Shown in pieces: positions 24,931 to 57,900 of a DNA stretch of 64,000 nucleotides. The notes under the pieces were generated by a model that had not been told where the DNA came from, made no database searches, and worked only from the letters and a program-made list of their open reading frames with translations. Position 1 is the first letter of the stretch; the number at the start of each line of letters is the position of its first letter. Source of the stretch: Maea johnstoni (lineage: Eukaryota; Annelida; Polychaeta; Spionida; Magelonidae); contig OZ012697.1 in NCBI GenBank assembly GCA_963942565.1, positions 13,563,383 to 13,627,382 on the forward strand, written 5' to 3'. A program made the position numbers and the translations under genes.

Positions 24931-27900
24931 TCATGTGGAATGTGTCATCAAGCGTGACAGATTCAAAGGAAATTGGCCAAAATATTGCATTTTATTCAAG
25001 AAATGGGAACAGAAGCATATTATAAACTTCAGTTGTGTGAAATATATCAATATAGCACAAATATTAATAAGCAAAATAAAGGGTTGATGTAGGTTGTATC
25101 ACAATATATTGCCTTCGACCAATTACAGCCCAAGAAAAGCTTGGCTGAACACTCAAAACCCTCGGGAAACGGCTTTGGGGTTTAGAGACATTTAATTAGA
25201 GTACAAAGGCTCAAAAAGTGTTGGATTCGCTATATACCTCAAACTTTTCTAGGCCTGTGATTGGTTGAGGGCAGGCAAGTGTGGTACTCTCAAGATTGAC
25301 AATCTCCAGATTAGCCAACTTTGAAGGTAGTGTTTTCTGAAGGTAGAAAATAGTTCCTTCTGTACAATTGCTGTGACGAAGTTATTGAACACATATCATA
25401 GGTATTTGGGTACTGCAAATAAGGCATAATTCAGGTGAATATCGACCGCCTATCTCCTACATTAAAGGTAAAATGCACTATCACCTCAATTGAGAGAATT
25501 ATGGGAAACTTGCCCATTTGTGCAAATTCCAGTACTGAAGGTAGTAAAATTAAGCCACTTATGCCTTGAGATATACTTGACCATGCTGTCTGGACCTGTC
25601 CAAGTTTTGACAATAATCTCTGAATGAAGCATAAATTTTCAAAATATTTGAAGGAGTGTTGTAGATAAAGTTCTGATGAATAATTCTCTCAAATATTTTC
25701 TGAATATTGCTTTAGTTAGAGAGATATCTCTTAAATTGTCAGGTGGTTTTTGCTGCGACAGGCATGAATTGGCGACGAGTCTTAGATAACCAAGAGTAAA
25801 CGACGAAGTTGCAGAGACAAAGCAAATCTCAAAACAAATTTCATAGGCAAGGGAGTCACTAAGAGTGAATCACATTATAACATTTCATATCATATCAAAT
25901 ATATTACAGCATATCGTCAAAATGGGCCTAAAATTTGTCGTCATCAATCATTTTTATTGAAAAAGCATGAGATATGTTTTGGTGTGGTGCTTTCTATTTG
26001 CAGTAATTTCTGAAAGATATATCATCACTTGGTGTAAATTTAGGCTTTTTGCCTTGCTTGTGGAAGTAATGGGTCAAGTTAGAATAGCATTACTCAATTA
26101 CTTCACCAACTCTATAGTATTGCTTGATATATTTATGTTTAGCTTTTCTTCGAAATTTGGTGCTACTCTACAACTTGTATATATATATGAGACATGGGTT
26201 GTAATCTGATTCAATATTTTCCATATGAAGCTTCCTTAAGTATTGAATTTCAAAATATCTCAGATGTTCATGCCTGGAGATCTTGTACTACTAGAATACT
26301 AATAGAAATGACCTAGGAATTCACAAAATATTTGATGAGAGTTGGGTTCTGGTCTCCATCTCTACTTCAAATATCACCGGTAAACTGCTGTTTACAGATT
26401 TTTTCAAAATAATCAGTGCATGTCTGGGTGCTCCAGGCATGAATGGGTTAAAGACAGAACTGGGAACAAAGGTTTGATTATGAGGCTTATTATTGTATGA
26501 GATTTTTATCATTTGTATTATAGCCAGCTTCAGCATCATTTTCATAATTATCAGAGCCATTTGTTATATGCAGTAATGGAAATAGATTCAGTGGATTGTG
26601 AGAATAGAATTGCAGTACAAAATATGATACATATCACCCTACACAGGGAAAAAGTCACAAACTCTTACAAGCCTGAAATACTTTTTCGGTCTGTGTGAGC
26701 CCGGGCCAGCTTGAACCGTCCAACTTTGCGCTCTGCTACACAAGTTCCAGGCTCGTACAAGCCTGTGGATTTTTTGGGTCCTTACAAGCCTGGAATGTTG
26801 AAATTTATGGTTGTACCTACCATCAGCTGACTCTTGGGTTGAAATTTCTACACCTGAAAAAATGGTCCGTATTCGGTACCGGAGTACAGCTGGGCGCAAA
26901 GTTTGCCGTATTGCGTCTGGGATGCCGAGCTTGTATTAGATTCGTGACTTCCTTCCTGTGTAGTATGTTGCGTGTAGTCGGGATGTTGTGATGATAGAAT
27001 GTTAATGCATAAATGTGGCTCCCCTAAATGTTTAGTTTTGGGGATACTGTGAGATGTTTAAAATGGTAGTTCTACATGTAAATGTGAAAGGTGGTAAGAA
27101 TGAAATATTTCCCGATTGACTTTTATCTTTTGATTACTATGTATTTACAATTGAATGAAATATTAAAATAACACAGGCTTTCCTGCTGTTGTAATACAGA
27201 ATGTGTCCTGTTATATATGCACGAAGGGTACCTAGAATATTTAGAAAGCAGTCTCATAGAGTACTCCCTTCAGTTTTATAAATGCCGTTTTATGACTTGG
27301 TTGGGTTGGGCTTACTGTTTGGAAAAAAAACCTGGATCACTTAATTCTGATACGCTGACTAGGCCTAAAAATGATTGCTTGTTTCCTGTAACGGGTCCAA
27401 AAATATTAGGTATATTGTTGGGAATTTTTAGTATTCAATATGTGGTTTACTGTTACAATCGGGTAAATATCTCACTCAAGGGGTTTGAATAGGACTTACA
27501 GTTAAGTATTGTGCTCTGAAATCATTCCTCAGAGTGCTTTAAAAGTGCCAGTGATGATCGCAACTGTGAAAGACCACCCCGAAAAACCTCGAGGAGCTTG
27601 TGATACTAGTAGATGGTCTCTTACTCCACTCGGTGATGGTCTAGACATTTACAGTTAATCTGATAGAATGGGGAAAATGTAGACTAACATATGTAGAAAC
27701 CTCAAAATGACTATATTCACAAGTTAATCCCAAAAGCCACCTTAATGTAGTATATAACTTATTTGATGGCTTAATTAATTTATCCTGTAGAAAATGTCCA
27801 GTTTTGCAAATTAGAACCATTTACAATTGGTAGATTGATACGTATAAATATTAGAGCAGTTTTGTAAGGGTTCAAAATTCATTTTATCATAAGAAAAATA

Positions 27901-29340
27901 TACAATTTACAATTTCGTGGCAAGTTTTTCTTAGCATCTGGAATGTTTCTACCTGCAAGGAAGAGGCACATTTAAACATTTCTTTCACAATACCTAGGAT
28001 TACTCAGTAGAATGACAACAAAAGCTGGTTTTAATAAAATCATTTCATTTTCTAAATTTCAATATTTCTCAATACAATACTCTGTTGTACATGTAAGAAA
28101 AAGTTCCCTGCATCCAAAAATAACTCCAAATATATATTCATTTTAATACATATGGATAATTTATCATACTGCTTTTGTACAGTAATAAAAATACCATGCG
28201 CCATGGAATAAAATAACAAGATTATGTGCGTTTTGAGATATCACATTTAGCGCTTAGTGAGGAACCTGCAACAATGCAATAAAACAGATATACAGATATA
28301 CAGCCGTTGTTCAATACAATAAACATGTTAAATCATGGTGATTGAATATAATTCAACAATATTTCATTTTTTGTCCCATTGCATTCTCAATCAAGAATTG
28401 ATTAATAAATTATGCTGTATTGATGTTCCGTATATTCTCAGAAATTTAGGACACTTACGATTTTTGTTGGTTGGTGTTAAAGCCACCAGCAGTAGATTGA
28501 TGATGGTCAAGATTACCCAATAACAATTTTGTGAAATTATTTTTAGTGGACCATATTCCCAGGGTGGCCAATATTTCTAAGAATTTACTTTAGATACTGC
28601 AAACAATACAGCAATTTTGATGGAAGATTTTTTTCTAGATTATACCATTCATGCCAAGATTTCCTCTAAAGAACTATCATCCTTGTGATGTTATTTGTGG
28701 CATTTTTGAAAATAACATAGCATCTAAGAAAAAAAAATAACATTACATTATTGAAAATAACATAACATTTTTAGAAAAAGCTTATGGCATTTTTGAAAAT
28801 AACTTATGTAACTTTAGAAAAAGCATATGGCATTTTTATAAAAATAACTTTTTATAAAAAGTATACTACTTCATTTTTGAAAATAAATTATGGCATTTTT
28901 CTAAATAGCTTATGGCATTTAAGAAAATAACATGGCATTTTTTGAAAATGAAATATGGCATTTTTGTAGATAACTTAGTAAATAAAGCATGTATACAAAA
29001 TTAATTTGGAGGAAAGTTGTAGATTGTCCTAAGAAACCTTTCTTCTTCCAATATTTTCCAAAATATGCTTTTGTCAATAAGATCTTCCAGAAAGGTCAGG
29101 GTAGGTTTTGTTAAGTGTTATAGAATGATTAATTTAACATTAAAATTACACACTCTATAGTATTTATGATTAAAAACAAAAATACAATCATTGATTAAAA
29201 CTTGAAAATCAATGTACAATTAAACATGGCTAGCTCAATAAAATCTCAAATTATTCAAAATATGTTTGACTACACATATTGTTAAATAAATACTACCTAC
29301 TTTTAACAAGTATTTCATGAGTATCATTGTTGCAAGAATA
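24931..29340. other. Intergenic region between bmb and slc49a4
   Basis: No gene found. It holds family A copies (25560-25772, 26270-26452), a partial family C copy (27359-27420), a stretch with repeated ACAAGCCTG (26660-26800), and degenerate ATTTTTGAAAATAACAT-type repeats at 28690-28990. The bmb 3' UTR must begin here, but I cannot place its end with confidence. Confidence 0.45.
28690..28990. repeat. Degenerate tandem repeat (ATGGCATTTTTGAAAATAAC)
   Basis: Roughly eight irregular copies of a 30-45-base unit. Confidence 0.7.
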
Positions 29341-29359
29341 TAACAGCTTTCCTCTTAAA

Positions 29360-30590
29360 AATAGTACATCTACCTTGTTCTCTGATATCCTCTATCACAG
29401 TACAATTAATGTACTGCCTTCTGTGAGTATAGTACATCTACCTTGTTCCCTGATATCCTGTACCACAGTACGATGTACTGCCTTCTGTGGGTATAGTACA
29501 TCTACCTTGTTCCCTGATATCCTGTACCACAGTACAATGTACTGCCTTCTGTGAGTATAGTACATCTACCTTGTTCCCTGATATCCTTTACCACGGTACA
29601 ATGTACTGCCTTCTGTGAGTATGGTACATCTACCTTGTTCCCTGATATCATGTACCACAGTACGCTGTACTGCCTTCTGTGGGTATAGTACATCTACCTT
29701 GTTCCCTGATATCCTGTACCACAGTACAATGTACTGCCTTCTGTGAGTATAGTACATCTACCTTGTTCCCTGATATCCTTTACCACAGTACAATGTACTG
29801 CCTTCTGTGAGTATATAGTACATCTACCTTGTTTCCTGATATCCTGTACCACAGTACGATGTACTGCCTTCTGTGGGTATAGTACATCTACCTTGTTCCC
29901 TGATATCCTGTACCACAGTACGATGTACTGCCTTCTGTGGGTATAGTACATCTACCTTGTTCCCTGATATCCTTTACCACAGTACAATGTACTGCCTTCT
30001 GTGAGTATAGTACATCTACCTTGTTCCCTGATATCCTGTACCAAAGTACTGCCTTCTGTGGGTATAGTACATCTACCTTGTTCCCTGATATCCTGTACCA
30101 CAGTACATTGTACTGCCTTCTGTGAGTATAGTACATCTACCTTGTTCCCTGATATCCTGTACCACAGTACGATGTACTGCCTTCTGTGGGTATAGTACAT
30201 CTACCTTGTTCCCTGATATCCTGTACCACAGTACGATGTACTGCCTTCTGTGGGTATAGTACATCTACCTTGTTCCCTGATATCCTGTACCACAGTACGA
30301 TGTACTGCCTTCTGTGAGTATAGTACATCTACCTTGTTCCCTGATATCCTGTACCAGTACAATGTACTACCTTCTGTGAGTATAGTACATCTACCTTGTT
30401 CCCTGATATCCTTTACCACAGTACAATGTACTGCCTTCTGTGAGTATAGTACATCTACCTTGTTCCCTGATATCCTTTACCACAGTACAATGTACTGCCT
30501 TCTGTGAGTATATAGTACATCTACCTTGTTCCCTGATATCCTGTACCACAGTACAATGTACTGCCTGTGGTGGGTATAACACATCTAACA
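29360..30590. repeat. 64-bp minisatellite, about 19 units
   Basis: Unit reads AGTACATCTACCTTGTTCCC, TGATATCCTGTACCACAGTA, CAATGTACTGCCTTCTGTGA, GTAT. Spacing is exactly 64 in most units (29502, 29566, 29694, 29758); a few are shortened or have a two-base TA insertion. Each unit has a local palindrome (AGTACAATGTACT). It lies about 500 bases beyond the slc49a4 stop codon, possibly in the 3' UTR or just outside. Confidence 0.93.
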
Positions 30591-31039
30591 TGTTCCCAAC
30601 TTTTCCAATTCACGGAATGTTTTTTAAAGTGATGTCATTCAAGTCCATAAGACAATAAGAGGGATGTATGCAATGCAGATAATCATATGTTAATCAACAA
30701 TGATCAACAGCTTCTTTGTAGCCCCATCTGATTGTTGCCAGAGCATTGGACGTCCAACAGTATGATTGGTTAATTCTGCACAATTTACTGCTTTTTCTCG
30801 TGAGCTATCTCAAAATAGTGCTACAGAATTACTAACAAAAATGTCATTAACATCGTAGATTGAGCTATTCTATATGACTAAATAGTGAATTCTGCACATG
30901 GGCTTTATATTAGGTATAATCTTTAAATCATTATATGATATAAAACAAAATTGTCAGAAATTGGCAAAGTGACTAGGTTGTGTGATGGTTGTATCACTAT
31001 ATCCGCGGAGGGAATCGTTGTGTCAAAGATTGCTGCTTG

Positions 31040-31099
31040 CGATGGTTCGGGTTGCAAGTCTACCTTGTTCCCCGATGTCCTGTACCACTGGACATTGCA
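31040..31099 (-). other. slc49a4 3' UTR start, related to the 64-bp minisatellite
   Basis: Just after the stop, plus-strand TCTACCTTGTTCCCCGATGT and CCTGTACCACTGGACATTGC match the minisatellite unit at most positions over about 45 bases, with the match reaching into the last codons. This looks like the seed, or a diverged outer member, of the array. Confidence 0.6.
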
Positions 31100-51240
<20,141 letters not shown>

Positions 51241-51938
51241 CTTTGATCTTGACTTCGCCCAGTCATCACATGAACGAATTTAGTGATAAAGCCGCAATTT
51301 TATCTTCGTTAATAGGATCACGAGACGGGATAGACCTCAATGCATCATTGCAATTGTGGGTGTTGTGATCATGTGAGTTTCTATTTACAAATTGCGATAG
51401 GCCGTTACTGCGCGATTAATAATATTTGCTTGTTGTTTCTGTACCAAAAATAACTTTTAGTGCAATATTTAAAAAGATATTCCGTCTAAATAATATTCCA
51501 TGGATAAATCAAACATACAATCAGAACTTTTCCATAAATACGAGACCTAACTGTTCGAATTTAACACGTATTACTTTTTGTATACTTGATATGAGCATTC
51601 ATTCAGTAAGCTCGTCATTGTACCCTTTCAAAAATTCCTGCATGTGCTGCAAGTTCAAGCAACGCTTGCTAGGCTTATCCAATCAAATGCTAGAAAGTCC
51701 CAGAGACTCTCAGTCAACAGCAATTCTGAATGTAGGCAAAAAAGTGGCCAGCAAAACTGCAGTCATTGCTTCTCAGTAATGGATTTTGCACTGTTAAACA
51801 TGCTTTTAACGTAAAATTCGATGGTGCAAGATTGCAGAGATCTTCTCTTAAGGTTAGAGATCCAGCAGCACTTTCTTGGAAGGTAGCTCTGGACTTAACG
51901 ATCCGAGATTTGCTGTATCTAACTTCTACATCGGAAGC
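51241..51938. promoter_or_regulatory. Intergenic head-to-head promoter region of slc49a4 and the P450
   Basis: About 700 bases separate the two divergent start codons, so the region must hold both promoters unless there are distant 5' exons. I see no clear TATA box. A 117-codon open frame at 51426-51779 on the plus strand has no recognisable content. The P450 frame is open upstream of its chosen ATG to an earlier Met at 51876, but that extension lacks the usual P450 anchor layout. Confidence 0.45.
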
Positions 51939-54900
51939 ATGGATTCAATTTTAATGGAGGATGGGACATTGTCCCCCGAGTTGTCCATGTTAATTTTCTT
52001 TGGGGCTAGCGCTATATGCGGGTACCTTCTCGCCGTGTTGGCCCAGGCGTCTCGGCGGATCCCTCCAGGACCGTGGAGTTGGCCACTGGTCGGCAGCATT
52101 AATCTCTTAGATGAAGACTTTTATCTGAAACTTGGAGAACTCGGAAAACAGTATGGAGAAATATTTTCCATTAACTTGGGATCAAGGTTGGTTAATATAC
52201 AAATATGACATCCCTGTGTGGTGTACATTAGGAATAACTCCCCCGAGAGAGGAGTGTCGCCCGAGGGCGTAGCCCGAGGGTGACACTCCTCTCGAGTATT
52301 TTTTGTTTTTGGTTCATATTTATGTTTTTTTTTGTAGTGTATTTTGTGTTTGTTTTTGGTTTCTGAATTTTCATGGTGTACTTTGTTTGTTTGAGATCCG
52401 TAACCGCATTGTTCCCACGGGGTCAACTCCCAAAGGAGGACCTACGGAGATCACCCCTACCATCCAGGCCACTCGTCACCCCCGGGCCTTGTATCCCTCT
52501 CTGTTCCCTCTCCCTCCGTACTTTTGTCAGGCATCCTGCATCCGGTCCGTACCCTCTCCTGTCCTGTACATATACCCTATCCAGTCTCTGGTCTGTTTCT
52601 TCCTTGTTTTCCTGTCCTACACATATATTCAACCCCACAGTAAAGAACCCCTCAACATACATCAAACCCCACAAACAAACTGTGTTAATTCATTATTTCA
52701 ACAACCAAACAAAAAACAGTGAAACTCTACCTCGTCTCCCCTCCTGTATCCTCCGTGCCTACCTGTTTCAGTGCCCCTCCCTTACACCACCGACTGTCTT
52801 CCCTTTTGCCGTTTAGTCTGAATCACCAAATGTGTTAGATAAAGATAACACACATATATGTACACAGGCACACCCCTATCGCTTCTCCCCTTCTCTCTTC
52901 TTCATCATCTTCCTCTCCCCATCTCCCACTGTTATAGCCAGTACCTCTGATGGCTCCCCAACTAAACCCACTATCTCCCTTAGTTGTTCTCCTTCTTCTT
53001 TGCCCCCCCCCCCCCCCCCAAACTCCCCATCTCTCTTCCCCCCATATTCGCCTTACCTTCCCCAACATTCTATTCCTTTCTATTCTGTATGCTTGACATT
53101 TAAGCACTACATGTTGTTCGTTTTCGACCTCCCCTTCTGTACATTTTTGGCAAGTTTTATCCTGCACTGTCCTATTCCTCAGACCTAGTGATCCTGCTCT
53201 GATGTTGAAGACCGTTCTGCCTTCTTCTCTGTCTAACCACTCCTCAAACTTCTTTTCTTCCTTACTTCTGTATTTTTCTAACGTACTCTTATTGCCCATC
53301 CCCTCTTGCCACTTTCGCCTATCCCTTTCTGTTACTGCTGACTTCACTTCCATTTTCCATGTGCTTTGGCCTAATCGTAAACTTTCTCCCTCCAGCCCCA
53401 CCTCCTCAGTCATTGCATTTATTTTGCCCATCTGATGATCCATGGTAGTCCTTTTTCCTCCGCCATGTTCCATGCCTGCCTAGCCCACCTCTCCCGCTCA
53501 AGTGACGCTACCCTGCCTGCAAATACCAGCTTCTTCTCCATTACCCTATTTTCTAAGCTAACCCAACCTAAATCATCATAAATTGCCTCATACCCTGTCC
53601 CTTTTTCACCCCCTATAGCCCACCTTCCTACTTGCCTCTCAATTGTCTCTAGCTTATGCTTGTCACTCTCTGCCATGTCAAAAACCTCCACTCGTCTCCA
53701 TATAAGATGCTAGGGATAGCCAGAGCCTCCCACAGTTTGGTCACTACTCCTGCCCTTTGGTATGTGTCTGACGTTACGTTTTTGTCACCCCCTTTAACCT
53801 CTTTGCTTTCTTGATCGCATTTTTAACATGTTTTTTGAACATGCCCTTTACTCCTGAGAACCAGATACCTAAGTACTTGTATTCTTCCTCCTCTTTAATC
53901 TCCAAACAGTAGACATCCCCTTCCTGTATCTGCCCCTCTCCCACTTGCCATCTTTTGTCTTTGCTGCTCTTCTTTCCTATGTTTACTACCTTGCTCTTCG
54001 AAGAATTAAACTGCATTTTCCATTCCCTTCCATAGTCCCCTACCATTCTCAACATCTCCCTTAAATCTCCTTCCCCTTGACCCATGACGACCATATCGTA
54101 CTCAGAAGTGGTGTAGGTTAGTTTACATTTCCACCAATAGATGGCAGCACCTGATAGGGTGCTCTAATGTGCTGATGTGTTTTATCCCCACTCTCAATGT
54201 TTTATCCCCCTTCGCCATGGTTACTATGGGTTTGACCTTAAGTTTACAGGTCACAGCCGCGTTGTTTTTTTATATCACAAGACAAAAAAAAATAATTAAA
54301 AATTAAAATTAGAAAATATAAATATATATATTTTTTTTTAATTTTTTAAATTTAAAAAGAAACTGATGATAAATTTGTTATCCTCCTTGTTTTTAAAAAT
54401 ATACATATGTCATTTATAAGGAAAAGACCATTTATTGAACACCCTTGTGAAAACAGACCAATGACATGTTATTCAGATTCTAGTTTTAATCTATTTGTTT
54501 ATCAAAATCCACCAAGAATATTAGTTATTATGATAATGATTATGATAATAATAATCTTTATCTCAGGAGGGTCACACAGTCAAACACAGGACTTTATTTT
54601 CACTGTGGCTCTCAGATTTAAGGTTTATACCTTTCATGCTTCAGGCCTTAGAGTTGAGTTTTTTTCTTCAAGGTATAGTTTCTTGAATTATGAGAGAGAT
54701 GGAGTATAGCAAAGGGTACATACTTTTCCAAGGCTCATTAATTGAGTATTAGTTTCCTTTCCGTATGGAGACGGTTACATTAATTCTTAATCCAATATCC
54801 TAAATGTAGCTAATTAGCTACACTTCGATTTTAGTAAGGGTTCAATTAGAGTACTAGTGTTTTTATAAAGTTTACATCATTTAATCATATCTGTTATGTG

Positions 54901-57900
54901 CATTTTCAAGAGAAGAACATGACCATTACAATGTGCTAAGTTGAACCTTGCCAATGAAGCATTGTGATCCCTGTGGCCTAGTGGTTATGATGCCTGGCTC
55001 CCTTAAGCGTGAGGTCGCAGGATCCAGTCTTCACTGGATCCCCATTAGCATGGTGGCCTGGTTGCTATATACAATTGTGCGGCATTGTGGAGGGCTGTCT
55101 ATAGTGCTTGAAAGACCACTTCGTGCACAGTTGTCAAAGCCATATACATTTCTTGTCCTACTCAAAAAAGCTCATACTATGAGAATGACTTAAATAGAAG
55201 AGAGAGACCTGATACCTGACTAGGCAGTCCTACAACTTGTAACCTCCCCTAGCCAGCCCCTTCTCTATGATTAATTACTCTGGTGTACATGATACAGATA
55301 AAATTACCTGAAACTTTCCAGAATTTGACCTTGCTAGTGGCATGTATTCTGTCTATTGCCCTCCCTAGGAGCCAGAAGGGAACATTAGTGAGGGATTAAG
55401 TCTGCTACTTTCTTCAGTTTAATTGTAATTTATTGTATTGCTTGCACATGGAAAATAGTGCTCAACACCACCACCAGGGGTATCAGCAATAGGGTTGCTA
55501 CCATTGGTGTTTGATACGATACCAAATACTAATATGAAATACACACCAACATTTCAAACTTCCAAAATGCAGGAGTAATAAAAACATACTATTCAGACCA
55601 CAACCAAATTTTCATCCAATTCTGAAAAAAATCCATGAAGCAAACAACAAAACTTAATTCCATATAAAAACGAAACACCAACAGGCAACAACAAAATTTA
55701 CTTAAGTTAAAAATTTGCAAAAAACTAAGGTTTAAAAAACCTAAAATTAAAAAATACATAATAACAAAACCACGAAAAATTGCAAGGTCAATCAACAAAA
55801 AGACATCTGACATAGAACAAACTCTTGACGCCACTGGCGTCTCTCTTGTTCACATTTGAATCCTGTTGGGAATGATGCAAGAAATCAGCCATACCATACC
55901 AGGGATATGGGGAGAGGGATTTGATAGGCGGTAGTGGAGTTCTTCATAGGTCCTCCTTCCTAGGGAGTTGACCCAGTGGAACAAATGTGGGTCACATTTA
56001 AGTTGAATTGAGGTTGTAAAGTACAAGATTATCTTGTACTCTACGACCTTAATTCTGATGCGCATCCGAATTGTTCAATTCATGTAGCAATTCTGGTACA
56101 TGTACAATTCTGTTGTGTAACAGGATTGTCCGAGTTGCAGTTAAATTGCGGTTACATATCCAAAACAAACAATCAAACATTTACTGACCCCTTGGACCCA
56201 TTGCAAAATTTGCCCATTACCAACAATACAAATCTCGTGCATGTTTATATTGTTGGCAATGGGCAAATTTTACTATGGGATCTAATGAGCAAAATCAACA
56301 TTTTGCGGAGTTGAGACAAAAATTATGTTAATACAAACACGTATTACTGCTCCTAAGATGTTTGCCAAGTTTGGATAGCAAACCCGAACGTTTTGTCACA
56401 AAAAAGGGAAAAAGTGATTGCCAAACTTGAGTCCGACAGACTATAGCCCTCCATCCTTGGTAGCAGAAATTCTAAATGACTGATTTCATATTTACAAAAT
56501 ATAAAATGATATTTCACATTTTTCTTTGATGATTAAATGATAAGTTTTCACCAGTAGGGATAGGAAAGCTGGCATTTCCCTTGTGTGACCATCACAGGGA
56601 GAAGGGGGAAGGGCCACCCTTGAGACCCAGCACAAGTGCACAGTAGCAATTAGTATCATTAGAGCTGCTAACCTGTCCTCGTTATTAGTTCTTGCTAGCT
56701 CACAAGGCAGGGTCTTAGCCAGGATTTAGAAACTGGGTGCCTAAAATTGGCAATTGAAAAACTTTGGGCGCCCAAATTTTTGAGGGGTACCACAATACAC
56801 TCAGATTTCAACTATAAACATGTATGGATTTATCAAATTAAGGTACGATATCCTTATACAATGTCATGGGAATCATATGGAGATGAAAAAATTCAATTAT
56901 ATGCTTGAGATTGACATTTTGAGAAATTCCTCACCAAAAAAACTGGGTGTCCAGAGGGGTGCTTTTTAAGGGTTTGGGCGTCCAAAAAGACACCCAGACG
57001 CCCTGCTGGCTAAGACCATGTCTCAAGGTAATGACAGGCTAGCCAGTTAGTTTTAGATACACAGAGACGCAGTGCTCACCTTTGTACCCTTCCTCATCTC
57101 TTCATCTGGGTCAGTGATGTTACATCAACAGGGTCTAAGCCAGAACTTTAAAAACACCTGTGTATAACAGCAATCACAAAATTACTCTACTAAGCTACTT
57201 CACACCTGTATACCACTGTATTCTGTCAAAAAGAACAATTTACACAGACATGTCTTAATAGATGGTTTGTGAGGAAAATATTTGGTATTTCCCTAAAAAA
57301 GCCATGATTAAAGATTCTTGTAAGAAAATTTTGTCTGTCTCAAAAGCAGGTTTTCAGGAATTGCCTGTCCAAAAGACAGGCTTGGCACGTCCTGGCCAAG
57401 TCCCTGGCTTAGACTGAACTTTAGATTTATTCAAACTTATCTTTTGCCTTAATCACTTTGTGTGTCCTTTAATTAGTGCTAGGGTAACAAGTAATTCTAA
57501 GCCCTTTGACAGTGGTGTTAAACAGGATATGATTGATACAAAGAGCAGAAATATTATTCTTTGGCTTTTATATGTTGTAATGCTAACAGTTAGCAAATTA
57601 ATAATTGGTTAGATTGTTATATTAGGCCACTCCAATTTATTTACTTGTCTTACGTGCTCAGAAGGTAGGAAATGAGTTTGAGGCTCTGCTACAGCAATGA
57701 TAGCTTCCTGTAGTTGATTGAATCTCACTTACAAAGAATATTCTTAAAACTTGCATTTTTCTTTTTTTTTTTTTTTGGAGTCTGACAGAAAATTTCGAAA
57801 CCACTTTCGTCCGTAAGACACCAAAGATGACTTTTTTTTTCTTTTTTTTTGGAGTCTGACAGGATTTATTTTTCCAAAAAGTAATTAAATTGGAGTGGCC

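Noticed and set aside
29327-30658. Many overlapping open frames on both strands
   Set aside because: By-product of a 64-bp tandem repeat without stops; frames change with each unit and there is no family match.
51426-51779. 117-codon frame between slc49a4 and the P450
   Set aside because: No domain, signal or splice support; amino-acid make-up looks like chance.
52303-52816. Plus-strand Pro/Ser/Leu-rich frames
   Set aside because: Antisense to the pyrimidine-rich 3' part of the LINE.
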